A DNA stretch of 30,979 nt from assembly GCA_964607765.1 (NCBI GenBank), contig CAZSNT010000128.1:1-30979 (forward strand), read 5' to 3'. The position numbers and the translations under genes were made by a program. The notes beneath the pieces were generated by a model, which worked only from the letters and a program-made list of their open reading frames with translations, did no database searches and was not told the DNA's origin. The DNA is from CAZSNT01 sp964607765 (GTDB lineage: Bacteria > Verrucomicrobiota > Lentisphaeria > Oligosphaerales > JABHEG01). Positions 16,315 through 25,200 of this stretch are shown here, piece after piece (positions within the stretch are counted from its first letter, which is position 1; every line of letters starts with the position of its first letter).

Positions 16315-17210
16315 CAGACGGCACCCCGCAATACGCCCAGCGGTCGCCGACCGTGGTGGCCCTGTCAGACGCCGGTTTCATCGGCGTTCTTGGCATTCTC
16401 GGTCTGTCCTACGTACTGCTCATCGGCCTGATCCTGCTGGCGGACACAGCCTACATCGTGAAGGGCGCCGAATCGCTTGTGAGCGAGAATCCGGTTATCG
16501 AGGCGCTGCGCAAACCGGAGATCCGACACGCGATCTGGCTGAGCATGGCGTCCTGCACGATGGCGGCAATCCTGTCGCTGTGGGTTGCCGTGCCGATCGG
16601 GTATCTGCTGTCGCGGACACGGTTCCCCGGCAGAAACCTGATCGACGCCATTCTGGACATTCCAATCGTGCTGCCGCCGCTGGTTGTGGGATTGAGCCTG
16701 CTCATTCTCTTCCAGTTTCCACCGTTGACCTGGCCGATCGGGGACCTGCTGCCGTTCGACACACCGTGGGATGAGAAGAGCCTGAACCGGCTCGTGGTGT
16801 ACCAGGTGCCAGCCGTTGTTCTGGCTCAGTTCATGGTTGCAGCAGCTTTTGCGGTACGGACCATGAAAGCGACATTCGACCACCTGAACCCGCGCTGCGA
16901 GCAGGTTGCCCTGACACTGGGCTGCACGCGTGGACAGGCGTTCTGGCGTGTTGTCCTGCCCGAATCAGGCCGGGGCATGCTGACCGCGTTCACGCTCGCC
17001 TGGGCACGATCGCTGGGCGAGTTCGGACCGATCCTCATTTTTGCGGGGGCCACGCGCAACAAGACGGAAGTCCTGCCAACGACCGTGTTCCTGGAGCTGA
17101 GCATCGGCGATCTGGAAGCCGCCGTGTCCGTGTCCCTGATCATGGTGGTCGCGGCCGTGGGTGTGCTGCTCGTCGCGCGGGTCTGGGGACAGCGAGAGAT
17201 GAGTCTCTGA
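16311..17210 (+). CDS. modB: Molybdate-type ABC transporter permease
   Basis: A 299-aa inner-membrane permease. Hydrophobic spans begin near residue 23, with the first one (23-44) preceding an extra loop. The cytoplasmic EAA motif is clear at about 197-217 (CEQVALTLGCTRGQAFWRVVLP). SLGEFGPILIFAG at 234-246 is the ModB/CysT hallmark. I chose the GTG at 16311, which overlaps the modA stop as GTGA; a frame running further upstream lies entirely within modA in another reading frame and is not real. The ATPase start follows one base after its stop, so the three genes are one coupled unit. Confidence 0.9.
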   Translation: MTDGTPQYAQRSPTVVALSDAGFIGVLGILGLSYVLLIGLILLADTAYIVKGAESLVSENPVIEALRKPEIRHAIWLSMASCTMAAILSLWVAVPIGYLLSRTRFPGRNLIDAILDIPIVLPPLVVGLSLLILFQFPPLTWPIGDLLPFDTPWDEKSLNRLVVYQVPAVVLAQFMVAAAFAVRTMKATFDHLNPRCEQVALTLGCTRGQAFWRVVLPESGRGMLTAFTLAWARSLGEFGPILIFAGATRNKTEVLPTTVFLELSIGDLEAAVSVSLIMVVAAVGVLLVARVWGQREMSL

Positions 17211-17211
17211 T

Positions 17212-17865
17212 ATGATTGACGTGCGCAATGTCAGCGTCAGAGCCGGTGAGTTCATGCTCACAGACCTGTGCATGACCGTGCCGGAGAACACCTACGGCGT
17301 GCTCATGGGCCGGACGGGCTGCGGCAAGAGCACGCTGCTGGAAGCGGTTGCCGGCCTCAAACGTGTGACCGCCGGGAAAATCCTGCTCAGTGGCGAGGAT
17401 GTCACACACCGAAAGCCGGCCCTGCGCGGAATCGGCTACGTGCCGCAGGACGCTGCGCTGTTCTCCACCATGACCGTTGCAGAGAACCTGGCCTTCGCAC
17501 TCGATATCCGGCGTGCGACTCGCGCGCAGAAACAAGAGCGAGTCGAGGAGTTGGCCGAACTGATGGGTATCGGCGACCTGCTGCACCGACGGCCCGCGAA
17601 TCTCAGCGGCGGCGAACGTCAACGTGTAGCCCTGGGCCGCGCCATCTCGTTCCGCCCGCGAATCCTGTTGCTGGACGAACCCCTCAGCGCCATCGACGAA
17701 GACACGCGCGAGGACATGCATGCCCTGCTCAAGTCGGTGCAGAGCGTCACCCGCGTGACAGTGCTGCACGTCACACACCACCGCGGCGAGGCGGACCGGC
17801 TGGCGGACATCATCTTCCGCATGGAAGACGGCAAGGTGGTGGAAGTGGAGGCGCCGGGCGCATAG
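17212..17865 (+). CDS. modC: Molybdate-type ABC transporter ATPase, short form
   Basis: A 217-aa ATPase with a full set of motifs: Walker A GRTGCGKST at 33-41, Q-loop near Gln79, signature LSGGERQ at 131-137, Walker B ILLLDEP at 151-157 and the switch His189. It ends soon after the nucleotide-binding domain, so the C-terminal TOBE/Mop oxyanion-binding domain of classic ModC (about 350 aa) is missing. The gene starts one base after the permease stop. The missing domain means transport would not be tuned by the usual ATPase-bound molybdate. Assignment to molybdate rests on the neighbours; tungstate or another oxyanion remains possible. Confidence 0.88.
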   Translation: MIDVRNVSVRAGEFMLTDLCMTVPENTYGVLMGRTGCGKSTLLEAVAGLKRVTAGKILLSGEDVTHRKPALRGIGYVPQDAALFSTMTVAENLAFALDIRRATRAQKQERVEELAELMGIGDLLHRRPANLSGGERQRVALGRAISFRPRILLLDEPLSAIDEDTREDMHALLKSVQSVTRVTVLHVTHHRGEADRLADIIFRMEDGKVVEVEAPGA

Positions 17866-17967
17866 GCCCGACGCCAAAAGCTGGCCCACAAACGCTCTAC
17901 GGGCCAGGCCCGACCTGGGACCGCCGCCCGTCCAGGGGAGACCGACTGCAATCGACTACAGCCGCTA

Positions 17968-17997
17968 GCCGTCGGTAGCTGTCGGCTCTCCGACGGC
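17968..17997. terminator. Hairpin between convergent modC and Gfo/Idh genes
   Basis: GCCGTCGG (17968-17975) and CCGACGGC (17990-17997) form a perfect 8-bp stem around a 14-nt loop, 13 bp beyond the end of the minus-strand Gfo/Idh gene. The plus-strand flank is pyrimidine-rich (GTTCGCTCTGTCCTT). A second stem, CTGGCCC/GGGCCAG at 17881-17907, lies closer to modC. Either may act as a bidirectional terminator. The region shares segments with the dispersed element near 19024-19055. Confidence 0.4.
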
Positions 17998-18010
17998 GTT
18001 CGCTCTGTCC

Positions 18011-18988
18011 TTAGCCGTGCATGTCCTGCCAGATGGCTTCCATGACTGCAGCGTTCCCTACCGCGTTGGCAGCGGGGATCAGTGGCACGGCTTCGCCTGC
18101 TACAACCTGCGCCAGGTGATCGGCTTCCAAGGCGAACACACTCCCGCCGTCAACCGTCTCGATCGTCTCGGCAGGCTTGCCTTTCACACGCAGCACCATG
18201 CTGGCCTTGTTCGGGTTCGGCCGCCACGGCCCGTCTATGCTCAGGGATCCGTTCGCACCGAGAATCTCGGCACGCGCATCGCCCGTGCAACGCACGCTCA
18301 CGTCAAAATGCGCCACCACACCGCCGGGGAAACGCAGAACGCCGGCCAGCGTCTCGTCCACACCGGTCTTCTCGCCCAGTGTCCACGCCGCGTGCACGCT
18401 GTCCGGCTCCTCACCGGCAACCATGCGGCTGAAGTTGATGCAGTAACAGCCCACATCGTAGAGCCCGCCGCCACGGAGCGACCTGTCAAGCCGCACGTTG
18501 TAGGCACCGTCACCCAGTCCGTAGCAGAAAGAACTGCGCACCAGCCGCACGGGGCCCAAAACGCCACTGGCAAGAATCTCGGCGATGCGTTGCGTCTGCG
18601 GATGCATCCGGTACATGAACGCCTCGAGCAGCACTACGCCCGCGGCCTCAGCAGCACTGATCATCTCTTCGCACTCCGCCACCGTCACGCCCAGCGGCTT
18701 CTCGCACAGGATGTGCTTGCCCGCAGCAGCGGCCGCAAGCACCACATCGCGATGGCAAGGGTGCGGGGTGGCCACGTAGACCGCGTCCACCGCCTCGTCG
18801 GCCAACAGCGCGGCGTAGGAACCGTGGGCACAGCCGATGCCGTGTTCGTCAGCAAACGCCTGCGCCTTGTCCTGGCTGCGGCTGCCGACCGCATAAGCCG
18901 TCCCGGACTTGGCGTGCGCCAGATTCCTGGCGAACACGCCCGCGATCATCCCCGTGCCAATGATACCCCAGTTCATCTGCTCTGCCAT
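18011..18988 (-). CDS. Gfo/Idh/MocA-family oxidoreductase (2)
   Basis: A 325-aa cytoplasmic dehydrogenase. Rossmann motif GTGMIA is at 11-16, and the CEKPLG triad places EKP at 96-98. The GGGLYDVGCYCI segment at 173-184 is typical of the subgroup that includes dihydrodiol dehydrogenase and glucose-fructose oxidoreductase relatives. The open frame reaches 19051, but its first 21 codons fall in intergenic repeats, so the ATG at 18988 is preferred although its ribosome site is weak. It is the last gene of the long minus-strand cluster, 192 bp after the Nramp-like gene, in a spacer full of repeats. It could have its own promoter. The substrate is unknown; sugars, inositols and polyols are typical of the family. 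Confidence 0.9.
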   Translation of the reverse strand: MAEQMNWGIIGTGMIAGVFARNLAHAKSGTAYAVGSRSQDKAQAFADEHGIGCAHGSYAALLADEAVDAVYVATPHPCHRDVVLAAAAAGKHILCEKPLGVTVAECEEMISAAEAAGVVLLEAFMYRMHPQTQRIAEILASGVLGPVRLVRSSFCYGLGDGAYNVRLDRSLRGGGLYDVGCYCINFSRMVAGEEPDSVHAAWTLGEKTGVDETLAGVLRFPGGVVAHFDVSVRCTGDARAEILGANGSLSIDGPWRPNPNKASMVLRVKGKPAETIETVDGGSVFALEADHLAQVVAGEAVPLIPAANAVGNAAVMEAIWQDMHG

Positions 18989-18999
18989 GTCGTGTCCAG

Positions 19000-19020
19000 T
19001 GTTCGGTGTTCGGTGTTCAG
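19000..19020. repeat. Heptamer array, three units
   Basis: TGTTCGG, TGTTCGG and TGTTCAG follow head to tail in the Gfo/Idh (2) leader. The motif resembles the longer GCGTTCS array at 19115-19177. The two arrays flank the 52-bp element. Confidence 0.6.
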
Positions 19021-19040
19021 TGCGATTGCAGTCGGCAGCT

Positions 19041-19092
19041 GTCGGTTGCATCCGATTGCTGTCGAGCTTGCTCCGCCAAGCTCAAAGGAGTC
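19041..19092 (+). repeat. Dispersed 52-bp intergenic element, copy 2
   Basis: This copy matches the reverse complement of 10793-10844 at 44 of 52 positions. It sits between two heptamer arrays in the spacer upstream of Gfo/Idh (2). Just before it, GATTGCAGTCGG (19024-19035) is the exact reverse complement of 17942-17953, so a third, rearranged relative lies after modC. Confidence 0.8.
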
Positions 19093-19114
19093 TCTACTCT
19101 CAGACAAATGTCCC

Positions 19115-19177
19115 GCGTTCCCCGTTCGGCGTTCCGCGTTCGGCGTTCGGCGTTCGGCGTTCCACGTTCCGCATTCC
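19115..19177. repeat. Heptamer array, nine units, after the Nramp-like gene
   Basis: Nine consecutive 7-bp units fit the consensus GCGTTCS (S is C or G), with single-base variants CCGTTCG, ACGTTCC and GCATTCC. The array ends 3 bp before the stop codon of the Nramp-like gene as read on the plus strand, so it occupies the start of its 3' untranslated region. Confidence 0.8.
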
Positions 19178-19180
19178 GCG

Positions 19181-20983
19181 TCAAGCGGCCGCTTCTTCCT
19201 CCGCACCGTTGCCGCGCTTCGTGTGCACGGCGAGCGTCAGGATCAGGGCTGCTCCCAGAAGCTGGATTCCCAGCACTCCCAGACCGGACCACAGTTTCCA
19301 GATCGCGCCCAGGGTGGCGAGGATTGCCGACGGCCAGACGAGCAGGTTCCAGATCACACGGTTCTTGCCGCGCGGCATGGCATCGCCCAGCAACTTCTCG
19401 CTGTTCAGCAGGCAAGCGAACGCCAGGTATGCGAAGGGCAGGAACACAAAGGCGATATTCGAGGTAGGCACAGCCAGCCAGAACTTCGCCTTCCCGGTCC
19501 AGATGAAGGGCCCAAGCACGCCCAGCAGCGGCAGCATGCATCCCCACAGGTACGTCTTCCCGGCCGCCGGCTTGTCGAGGATCTCACAGATGACGAACCC
19601 GTTGATGAGCATCAGGATGATGATGGACGAGACAGCCATGCCTACGACACCAACGCCGAAGATGTAGTGCGAAAACACTTTGCCGGTGAGCGGTTCGAGG
19701 GACTTCGCGAGTCCGAATGCGTCACGCTTGATCAGCATGGCCGCCAGGCGCCGATCCACTTCGGGCAGATTCTCCACGTGCGGCGCCAGGACCTTACTGA
19801 TCTCAGCCGATGCCAGCTTTGCCGCAACGCCGTCCTTGCCGCGCGCAACCTGCTCGAGTTGCGCGACACGGAGCCGCTCGTCGCCCATCAGACCCGCGCG
19901 AGCGCGGCCGACCAAGTTCGAGTTGAACGCTTTGAGGTGCCCCGCGCTCGGCTCAATGACAACGCCTGCCTCATCCACCTCGCCGAGGAACCCGGCAACG
20001 GGTTTGGTGTGGAACTGCGATCCCGCGACCATTACAACACAGCTCACCACCAGGATGAAGGGGATGAACAGACCCGTGGCGAGATCGAAGACAGCCATGC
20101 CGCGGAAGTCCCTGTCCCAGCCGCGCCTCAGCATGGAATAGGGCAGCAGGAACGTCATGTTGATGCCGACCGCCGTGGCAGCCGCAGCGACCATAACGCC
20201 GCGCTGTTGCGAGACGACCATGTTCTTCCAGTAATCCTGACCAGCAGTCGCCACCATCGCAATCTCGGCCATGATGTCCTTCGACGGGGAACCGAGCATT
20301 TTCAGGTTCGGCACAAACCCCGCGAAAATCTTGCCCCAGTCCAAGCCGCCTCCGGCACTGAGCTTGATCACAACACCGAAGAATGACAACACGATGATCG
20401 CGACCATGGTCTTGAGGATGGCGTCGCAAATCTTGGCGCCACGCTGGCCTTTGTCGTAGAGAATGACCACGATGGTTGCGACGATCGCACACACCACCAC
20501 ACAGGTGATGTTGCCGGCTGTCTCCGGCATTTTGCCCAGGCTGCCGGTGAACAGGTTCTGTTTGAGCGCGGCAGTAGCCAGACTGAACTGCGGCAGGCTC
20601 CAGACGATGTTGGCCATCATCGTCGCGATGAGCCAGCCCCACCCCAGCACAGGACTCACGTGCCGATTGATGGCGCGGAACGGGCGTTCGCCCGTGCTGA
20701 GCACGACATAGCTGATCGCGCTGAGCATGATCACGCCGATGATCATGGCCACCGGCTGCAGCCACAACAGCGCTGTCCCGGCCAGGAACCCCAGGTACAA
20801 ACTGCTGGACAGCGATCCGCCGCCAAGCGTGATGGCGCTCTGCAGCCAGCCCGGGCCCGAGAGCCTGCAGAAAGCCCCCAAGACCGCCAAAGGCCCTTTG
20901 TCGCGCGCCGACTTGATGAGTTGCCGATTGGCGGCGACCTCTGCGGACTCCGCACCGGTGATCTGAGTCGTCTCTTCAGTCAT
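19181..20983 (-). CDS. Nramp-like membrane transporter with atypical metal site
   Basis: A 600-aa polytopic membrane protein. The first transmembrane segment begins with GPGWL at 43-47, the Nramp/APC-fold opening, but the canonical DPGN metal-binding motif is replaced by LGGGS (53-57), and no MPH motif is visible in the sixth segment (around 273-284). About ten to twelve hydrophobic spans are present. A soluble insert of about 115 residues (323-437) interrupts them. The ATG at 20983 is preferred over an earlier TTG at 20989. It is preceded by an AGGAAGGG stretch. The gene lies within a cluster of Gfo/Idh oxidoreductases under a ROK regulator. Ligand is unknown: loss of the metal residues argues against ordinary manganese/iron uptake. 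Confidence 0.75.
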   Translation of the reverse strand: MTEETTQITGAESAEVAANRQLIKSARDKGPLAVLGAFCRLSGPGWLQSAITLGGGSLSSSLYLGFLAGTALLWLQPVAMIIGVIMLSAISYVVLSTGERPFRAINRHVSPVLGWGWLIATMMANIVWSLPQFSLATAALKQNLFTGSLGKMPETAGNITCVVVCAIVATIVVILYDKGQRGAKICDAILKTMVAIIVLSFFGVVIKLSAGGGLDWGKIFAGFVPNLKMLGSPSKDIMAEIAMVATAGQDYWKNMVVSQQRGVMVAAAATAVGINMTFLLPYSMLRRGWDRDFRGMAVFDLATGLFIPFILVVSCVVMVAGSQFHTKPVAGFLGEVDEAGVVIEPSAGHLKAFNSNLVGRARAGLMGDERLRVAQLEQVARGKDGVAAKLASAEISKVLAPHVENLPEVDRRLAAMLIKRDAFGLAKSLEPLTGKVFSHYIFGVGVVGMAVSSIIILMLINGFVICEILDKPAAGKTYLWGCMLPLLGVLGPFIWTGKAKFWLAVPTSNIAFVFLPFAYLAFACLLNSEKLLGDAMPRGKNRVIWNLLVWPSAILATLGAIWKLWSGLGVLGIQLLGAALILTLAVHTKRGNGAEEEAAA

Positions 20984-21069
20984 GACCAATCCCTTCCTCT
21001 CGCTTCACTCCGCGGCGGCGCCGCTGTTGGACATTGCATGGGCCGCACTCGGACCCGAATCTGCCGGAC

Positions 21070-22251
21070 TCAGATGAGCTGGACAGGCACTTCGGCACCC
21101 TTCCGCTCCGCCGACACGTAGGCGCTGTACGTAGTCGAAATACAGTCTGCGGCCAAGCCGCTGTCGCTCTCTACAGGCTCACCGTAAGCTACCGTGCGGT
21201 AGAACGCTTCGATCTCCTGCGGATATCCCGTGAACCAGTCTTCGTTGGGTGACGGACAGCTCCAGCCCTGCTTAGTCCCGGTTTTCTCCACAACGTAAAC
21301 GTCTTTCAGGTATTCGTCGACCGGGTTGTATGTTTGCATTGCAGTGTTGGGGTTGATGTTGCACACGGTGCGGTGGTTGTTTGCCGACACCTCCAGCCAG
21401 TTGTGGATCCCGCCCATCACAATATCCGAAGCAAACACGGTGGCCACCGTGTCGTCCTCGAAAACCACATGCTGGAGCGAGAAGTCGTCGATGTCATGGT
21501 AGTTGCAGCGCAGGTGGCCGCGGTCCTGGAAGTTCGGCAGCCGCGTAATGGCGTGTGTCCGCGCACTCACCGCCTTCGGCCGGATCGGCACGCCGTTCCT
21601 GCTCCGTCCCTCCACACGCTTCAGGTACAACGCAGCGGTCAGCGGATGGCAGCCTTTGCCGATCATGACACCACCGCCCGAGTACTTCCAGTAGGCATAG
21701 GTGTGTGCATGCGAGCCGGAGTGCGCCTCTTCCCCATGCATCCACAGGATCTGAGCGTCCGTCTTCTCGATGATCTCGCGCTCCTTCTGAATCGACGGTG
21801 CGTACACCCAGTTCTCCGCGTACAGGATGCGTCCGGCGCTCTGCTTCTCCGCGTCGAGCATGCGCTTGACGCTGGCCATCGCCGATTCCAGAGCGACCTC
21901 CTTCGAACACGTCTCGCCGTTGAAGTCGTCGGAGCCATCCCCGAAGTAGCCGGTCAACGGCTTCTCCACGATCGCGAACTTGCCGCGCTCCAACGCCGCA
22001 ATGGCAACCGCTTCGTGCGCCGTCGCCGTAACGCAGACGTGAACGACATCGCACGCATCCAGCAGCTCGTCCAGGCTGGCAAAGGCGCGGACCCCGCGCG
22101 CTGCGGCGTACTCCTTCGCCTGATCCGTATCCAGCGCATAGACGCCCTGTACATCCACGTCCGTGCCGTAGACACGCGTGAGTGCCTCGAAATGGAACGA
22201 TGCCGAGAAACCCGCGCCAATGATGCCGGTGCGAACTGTCTTCTTCTCCAT
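21070..22251 (-). CDS. Gfo/Idh/MocA-family oxidoreductase (3)
   Basis: A 393-aa dehydrogenase, longer than the other cytoplasmic members in the window. Rossmann motif GAGFSA is at 12-17 and EKP is at 96-98 (VEKPLTG), followed by an acidic insert (about 100-115) that mentions no known domain. ENWVYAPS at about 145-152 and GGGVMIGKGCHPL near 191-203 are the substrate-side blocks. CAGGAG lies 9 nt upstream of the ATG and overlaps the end of the preceding gene, only 15 bp away, so it is co-transcribed with the DUF6807-HEAT gene. No signal peptide is visible. Substrate unknown. Confidence 0.9.
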   Translation of the reverse strand: MEKKTVRTGIIGAGFSASFHFEALTRVYGTDVDVQGVYALDTDQAKEYAAARGVRAFASLDELLDACDVVHVCVTATAHEAVAIAALERGKFAIVEKPLTGYFGDGSDDFNGETCSKEVALESAMASVKRMLDAEKQSAGRILYAENWVYAPSIQKEREIIEKTDAQILWMHGEEAHSGSHAHTYAYWKYSGGGVMIGKGCHPLTAALYLKRVEGRSRNGVPIRPKAVSARTHAITRLPNFQDRGHLRCNYHDIDDFSLQHVVFEDDTVATVFASDIVMGGIHNWLEVSANNHRTVCNINPNTAMQTYNPVDEYLKDVYVVEKTGTKQGWSCPSPNEDWFTGYPQEIEAFYRTVAYGEPVESDSGLAADCISTTYSAYVSAERKGAEVPVQLI

Positions 22252-22266
22252 CAGCTGATGCTCCTG

Positions 22267-25200
22267 CTATTCGATTGCCAACCCGGGGCAGGTCCAGTGC
22301 TCGTTCCCGCCACCGGAGTCTTTGAACTCCAGATCCAGCACGCCGTCGGCCACCACGGCCTCGAACGTGCACTCCTTGACCTCACTCCCCTTCGTAGTCA
22401 CGGCGTTCACCTTCACCACGCCCTCCGCGGAGACCGTCATCTTGTCGTGACCGCCGGACATGTCGCCCAAGTACACTTTCACTGCGTACGTCCCGTTCGG
22501 GACGTTCACCCGGAACACGCGCGGCTTGGCGTCGAACACGAAGTCGCGGGTCAGCGCCGTGCCGCGGCCCCGGTCCCGCTCATCGTGGCACGCCGTCGCC
22601 CAGCCGTACCCGGTTTTCGCGGAATGGAGCGTGCCGCAGTTCACCTCGGTGAACCCTTTCTCGACCGGGCTCCCCGCCTTCTGGAAATCGAACCGCAACG
22701 GCCCGACCTGCTCCAGCCTCGCGATCGCGAGCTTCGCCTCGGCGGCCACGGCCGGATCCTGCGCCAACACCCGAGCAAACTTCAGCGCTTCCGGACCGCG
22801 GCACTGCGGCAGCGCAGCGAGCGCCGCGCGCTTCTCTTCCGGCCGGGGTGAAAGCTGGATCGCCTGCGACAGCATCGCCACGGTGGCTGCTGCCGCTCTT
22901 TCGCTCGGCAACGTCGCCAGCCGGATCACGCCCCGCGCACCGAGAACCCGGGACACGGGATCCCCTTCACGCCGAACGCACTCGAGCAGTGCCGGCAAAG
23001 GCGACGGCGTGGACCACGCCGAGACAGCTCGGATCGCCGCACGCCGGACTTCCACGTCGCTGTGCTGCAGGTCGCCGGTCACAACGCGCGCTGCATCCGT
23101 GCCCTCGATCGTGCCCAGCACACCCAGCAACGCGGCGCGTGCCTCCGCCTGTGCGCCCGGCAACCCGGCAGCAACAGCCTTGACAGCCTGCTCGGCAGCG
23201 TCGCTCCGCCCGGCCACTGCGGTGATTGCGCGTGCCAACTGGTCCCGCGGCCTCGCGCTCTCAGACGTGCAGACCAAGCGGACCAGATCGTTGAAGTGCG
23301 AGGGTTGCGCGAGCTTCGCGAGCGCCTTGGCCGCCTCGCTACGCACCGTGGCATCCGCATCCGTCAACATCCTGACCACGACGTCGAGAGCGCCATCCGT
23401 CTGACGTTCAGCAGCAGCCCGAATGAGCTGCACACGCACAGGACCAACCCCCTTGTCCATGAGCGCCAGCAGGGCTTTGTCCACGCCCGGGCCGCTGATA
23501 GCCAGCAGAGCCCGAGTCGCAGCGCCCCCTGCGTCCTTGTCGTTGGCGGCGGCAGCGGCAAGCGATGCAACATGCTCACCCTCACCCACCGCGCCCAACA
23601 AGCCGTAGGCCTCCTGCCGCACAGCTGATTCCGTGCTCGAGGCGGCCTCAACAGCCAGCGCGAGAGTTGCCCGGTTCTTCTGCTCCTTCATGCCGGCCAA
23701 CAGCGCGGCCTGAAGCTCCGGCGCGAGGCCGGCCATCCGCGGCTGCAGCGCGGCCACCGTTGCCGCATCGCCAGCCTTTCCAAGACCTCGGGCAGCAGCC
23801 AGACGGATCACGGGATCAGGATCCGATAGCGCAGGCAGCAGCAAGCGCCATGTGTCTTCCCCTCTGCAGTTCCCGCACGCGATCAAAGCAGCCGCGCGCA
23901 ACGTCGACGGATGTTCGGGAGCAAGGAGGCGTCGGTAAACCGCGAGAGCTGACGCGAAGTTCCGACCTGCTGCCAACCGATCAGCACAGGCCAGCAACGC
24001 GCGATCAACAGCGACTTTCCGGGCGCCCTGTGCCACAACGCTTGTCAACCCGGCCAGTGCCTCCTTAGTGCCAATCCGTCCCAACGCGGCAATGGCGGCC
24101 TCCACAACCGCAGCGTCTGCCTCGCGACAGCCCGCCTTCAGCAACGGTACAGCTGCCGCGTCGCGATGAGAGCCGAGGGAGTTGAGCAATGCGACCTTCT
24201 GCAGTCCCTTTGCCGCGGGCACAGCGGCGCGCAACGCAGCCAACGCCTTGGCCGTGCCTATCTGCTCCAGTGTGTAACGGGCCGGCTCGAAGAACTCGTC
24301 GTCGCCCAGGCGTTGAGACAACGCAGGAACCGCGGCATCACTGCCGATCCGCGCCAACAACCGACACAGTTCCCGGTACCCGTCCAGGGTCAGGTCCGGG
24401 CTGCCCAACGCGCCCAGCAGCGCCTTCTCCATGGCGGGGTAGTCCGACGCGGGAGCCTTGCGCACCAGCGACTCCAGCCGGTACAGCGGCGCGCGTGAAT
24501 CCGCGATGCCGTGGCTCACCACCTCCTTGATCACGGCGGGCGAGAGCACGACAGTGGGCGGCCGGAAGTCGGCGGGGCGCGCCGCGCCGCTTGCGTAGTC
24601 CGCGAAGATCTGTGCGATGTTCGCAGACTTGCTGTCGCCGCCGTGCACAACCACGCGGTAACGCAGCCGCAACTGCTCGTCCTTGGAGAAACGGAACGCC
24701 TTGCCGTCCGGCGGCCAGAACATGGGTGTCGGCGACATGAACCCGTAATCGCGTGTGAACCAACGGGAAGGATACCAGGGATTGTCGGGGTGCTGCAGCA
24801 GGGCAACTCCCTCGGTCACACCGTTGCGTGTGCCGCTGAAGCCGCACCATGGCGTGGCCTTCCCGAACGTGCCCTTCTCACCTGTCGCGCCGTCCGCATT
24901 GATCAGTGTGCCGCCCGCGGCCGCGCTGAGCTCGGGCATCATACGCACGGAGAACAGCGAGTGGTTCGTGCGCTGAATCGTCACATCCGTCAGCATCGTC
25001 ATGGTGACGTCCACATCGATCAGACGCAAATCCTCGGACGGTGCGCTGATCGCAATGCGGCGGGAGTCGCGCATGACTGGTTCGGCGCCCGGCTTCTGCC
25101 ACACGCACGCGTCAGTAAGTACAACTGCCTGACCGCTGTCCTCGACCAGCTTGGGGCCGGTCGACCGAATCTGACCGTTCCCGATCTGGCCGTGCGGCTG

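Noticed and set aside
18017..20386. 789-aa open frame on the plus strand
   Set aside because: It runs antisense to the Gfo/Idh (2) and Nramp-like genes and crosses the repeat-rich spacer; its protein is low-complexity His/Arg/Gln-rich and has no domain. It is a high-GC shadow.
20740..20990. TTG start six bases upstream for the Nramp-like gene
   Set aside because: The ATG at 20983 is in frame and more probable, and the difference is only two residues.
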